NCBI GenBank assembly: GCA_964631295.1
Contig: CAZVXI010000174.1
Coordinates: 1-6,446 of the forward strand
DNA: 6,446 bases
From: CAZVXI01 sp964631295
GTDB taxonomy: Bacteria; Planctomycetota; Phycisphaerae; Phycisphaerales; SM1A02
Reading direction: 5' to 3'
Under the pieces are notes generated by a model. It made no database searches. It was given only the letters and a program-made list of their open reading frames with translations, and was not told where the DNA came from. Made by a program: the position numbers and the translations under genes. The first letter of the stretch is position 1; each line of letters starts with the position of its first letter. This document shows positions 5,674 to 6,446 of the stretch, piece by piece.

Positions 5674-6336
5674 ATGGCACACAAGCCTGTACAGCCCGAG
5701 GAATCGTCAGTGCAGCCCGCACAAGCCGAGGCAACGCCACCGCTCGGGCGTCGTGCCCGCAAAGCGCAGGCGGCCCGGCAATCCCTCTTTGCTGCCGGGC
5801 TCGCTGCCTTCGAACGCCAGCCGATCGGCCTCGTCTCCGTGCTCGATATCACCGAAGCGGCCGATGTCGCCAAGGGCGTCTTCTACCTCCACTTCCGAAG
5901 CAAGGATGAGTACCTCATCACCCTGCTCGAGTACGTACACAATGAGTTTCTCGATCACGTGCGCCGCGCCACCGCAGATGCACGTTCACGACCAACTCGA
6001 TTGCGCTGCGTCGTCAGCGAGTTCGCGCGCTACCCGGCCGACTCATCCGCCGCTGCCCGTTACTGGGTGCGCATGTCCGGCTACTTTCCCGATGAAGTCG
6101 GCGAGCCCGGCCGCCTCACCTGCATTCATCAGCAATACATCGAGCAACTCGCTGCCATCATCGCCGGCCGCTCCACAGAACACTTGACGCGCGAAGACAC
6201 GCGAACCGCAATGCTCGTTGATGCAACCTGCTGGGCCGTCCTGCGCATCAACATGAACATGGCTGCCGGCGAATCATTCTTCGATGATGACACCATGATC
6301 CGCATGATCAGCACATGCGCGAAACTCATCGATTAG
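5674..6336 (+). CDS. TetR-family transcriptional regulator
   Basis: A 220-residue repressor-type regulator. Residues 1-25 are a Pro/Gln/Glu-rich tail. The DNA-binding domain follows from GRRARKAQAARQSLFAAGL (25-43). The helix-turn-helix is in VSVLDITEAADVAKGVFYLHF (54-74), ending with the family mark FYLHFRSKDEYL (70-81). The rest (about 85-220) is the helical ligand and dimer domain, where sequence gives no ligand; it holds four cysteines (112, 150, 186, 214). The length is normal for the family. ATG 5674 is the only reasonable start after the operator, but no Shine-Dalgarno precedes it. A weak AACAAT at 5662-5667 would place transcription start at or near the ATG, so the mRNA could be leaderless. 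The frame is open back to 5521, an extension that would cover the operator and is unlikely. It diverges from the methyltransferase-transporter operon, its most probable target besides itself. Confidence 0.92.
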   Translation: MAHKPVQPEESSVQPAQAEATPPLGRRARKAQAARQSLFAAGLAAFERQPIGLVSVLDITEAADVAKGVFYLHFRSKDEYLITLLEYVHNEFLDHVRRATADARSRPTRLRCVVSEFARYPADSSAAARYWVRMSGYFPDEVGEPGRLTCIHQQYIEQLAAIIAGRSTEHLTREDTRTAMLVDATCWAVLRINMNMAAGESFFDDDTMIRMISTCAKLID

Positions 6337-6446
6337 ACTCGCCGATCGCGCTTGTCAGACCACAACGCCGAAAGTCAACTGCCGTTGTTTCGGCCGTCAT
6401 CCGACACCGAGACGTTTGTCGCAAGGTCTGTTCGCAGACGATGCGC
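6337..6446. other. Right edge: no assignable gene, possible minus-strand gene tail
   Basis: Beyond the tetR stop I see no certain gene. One minus-strand frame enters from the window edge and ends at TGA (6375-6377), giving a 23-residue tail that ends VSVSDDGRNNGS. It could be the C-terminus of a convergent gene outside the window. All three plus-strand frames are also open over this short distance, so the evidence is weak. Confidence 0.2.
6367..6394. terminator. Strong stem-loop after tetR, possible terminator
   Basis: GCCGAAA (6367-6373) pairs exactly with TTTCGGC (6388-6394). Inside it CAAC (6376-6379) pairs with GTTG (6384-6387), leaving a 4-base loop TGCC and a 2-base bulge. That makes an 11-bp interrupted stem 30 bases after the tetR stop. 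No T-run follows on either strand, so it is not a classical intrinsic terminator; a U-less terminator or an mRNA-end stabiliser fits. If a minus-strand gene ends at 6375, its stop lies inside the hairpin, and the element could serve both convergent genes. Confidence 0.45.

Overview
The window is compact, GC-rich bacterial chromosomal DNA with six well-supported protein genes, one likely hypothetical gene, and almost no free intergenic space. I see no rRNA, tRNA, CRISPR array, insertion sequence or phage gene. The style suggests a planctomycete, perhaps of the Phycisphaerae: a PhnP-like beta-lactamase-fold hydrolase with a GCDCNVC cluster next to unrecognised small membrane proteins. This is a guess from family resemblance; a proteobacterium is not excluded.

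Left part (1-2088). A hypothetical protein with two N-terminal membrane segments (163-702, minus) diverges from a metallo-hydrolase of the PhnP/RNase Z-like group (797-1654, plus). A 103-residue two-helix membrane protein (1777-2088, plus) follows, with a plausible -10 box of its own. The first 160 bases hold no convincing gene, only a consensus-like TATAAT and a small hairpin.

Central part (2110-5527, all minus). Four closely packed genes read right to left as one probable operon: a class I SAM-dependent methyltransferase, a small IscA/HesB-like protein without the usual cysteine triad, an ABC ATPase of the glycine betaine/osmoprotectant type without CBS domains, and a fused permease plus substrate-binding protein. 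The last two overlap by 4 bases and make a two-gene OpuC/OpuB-type importer.

Right part (5528-6446). A TetR-family regulator (5674-6336, plus) diverges from the operon. The space between them holds a perfect 10+2+10 inverted repeat (5618-5639) of the TGACCA-NN-TGGTCA type, the best regulatory signal in the window. A matching half-site lies beside the presumed operon promoter. The simplest reading is that this regulator controls itself and probably the transporter/methyltransferase operon in response to a small molecule. A strong stem-loop (6367-6394) follows tetR.

I did not find a clearly new defence or mobile system. The most interesting unit is the TetR-operator-methyltransferase-IscA-like-osmoprotectant importer cluster, whose shared purpose is not obvious.
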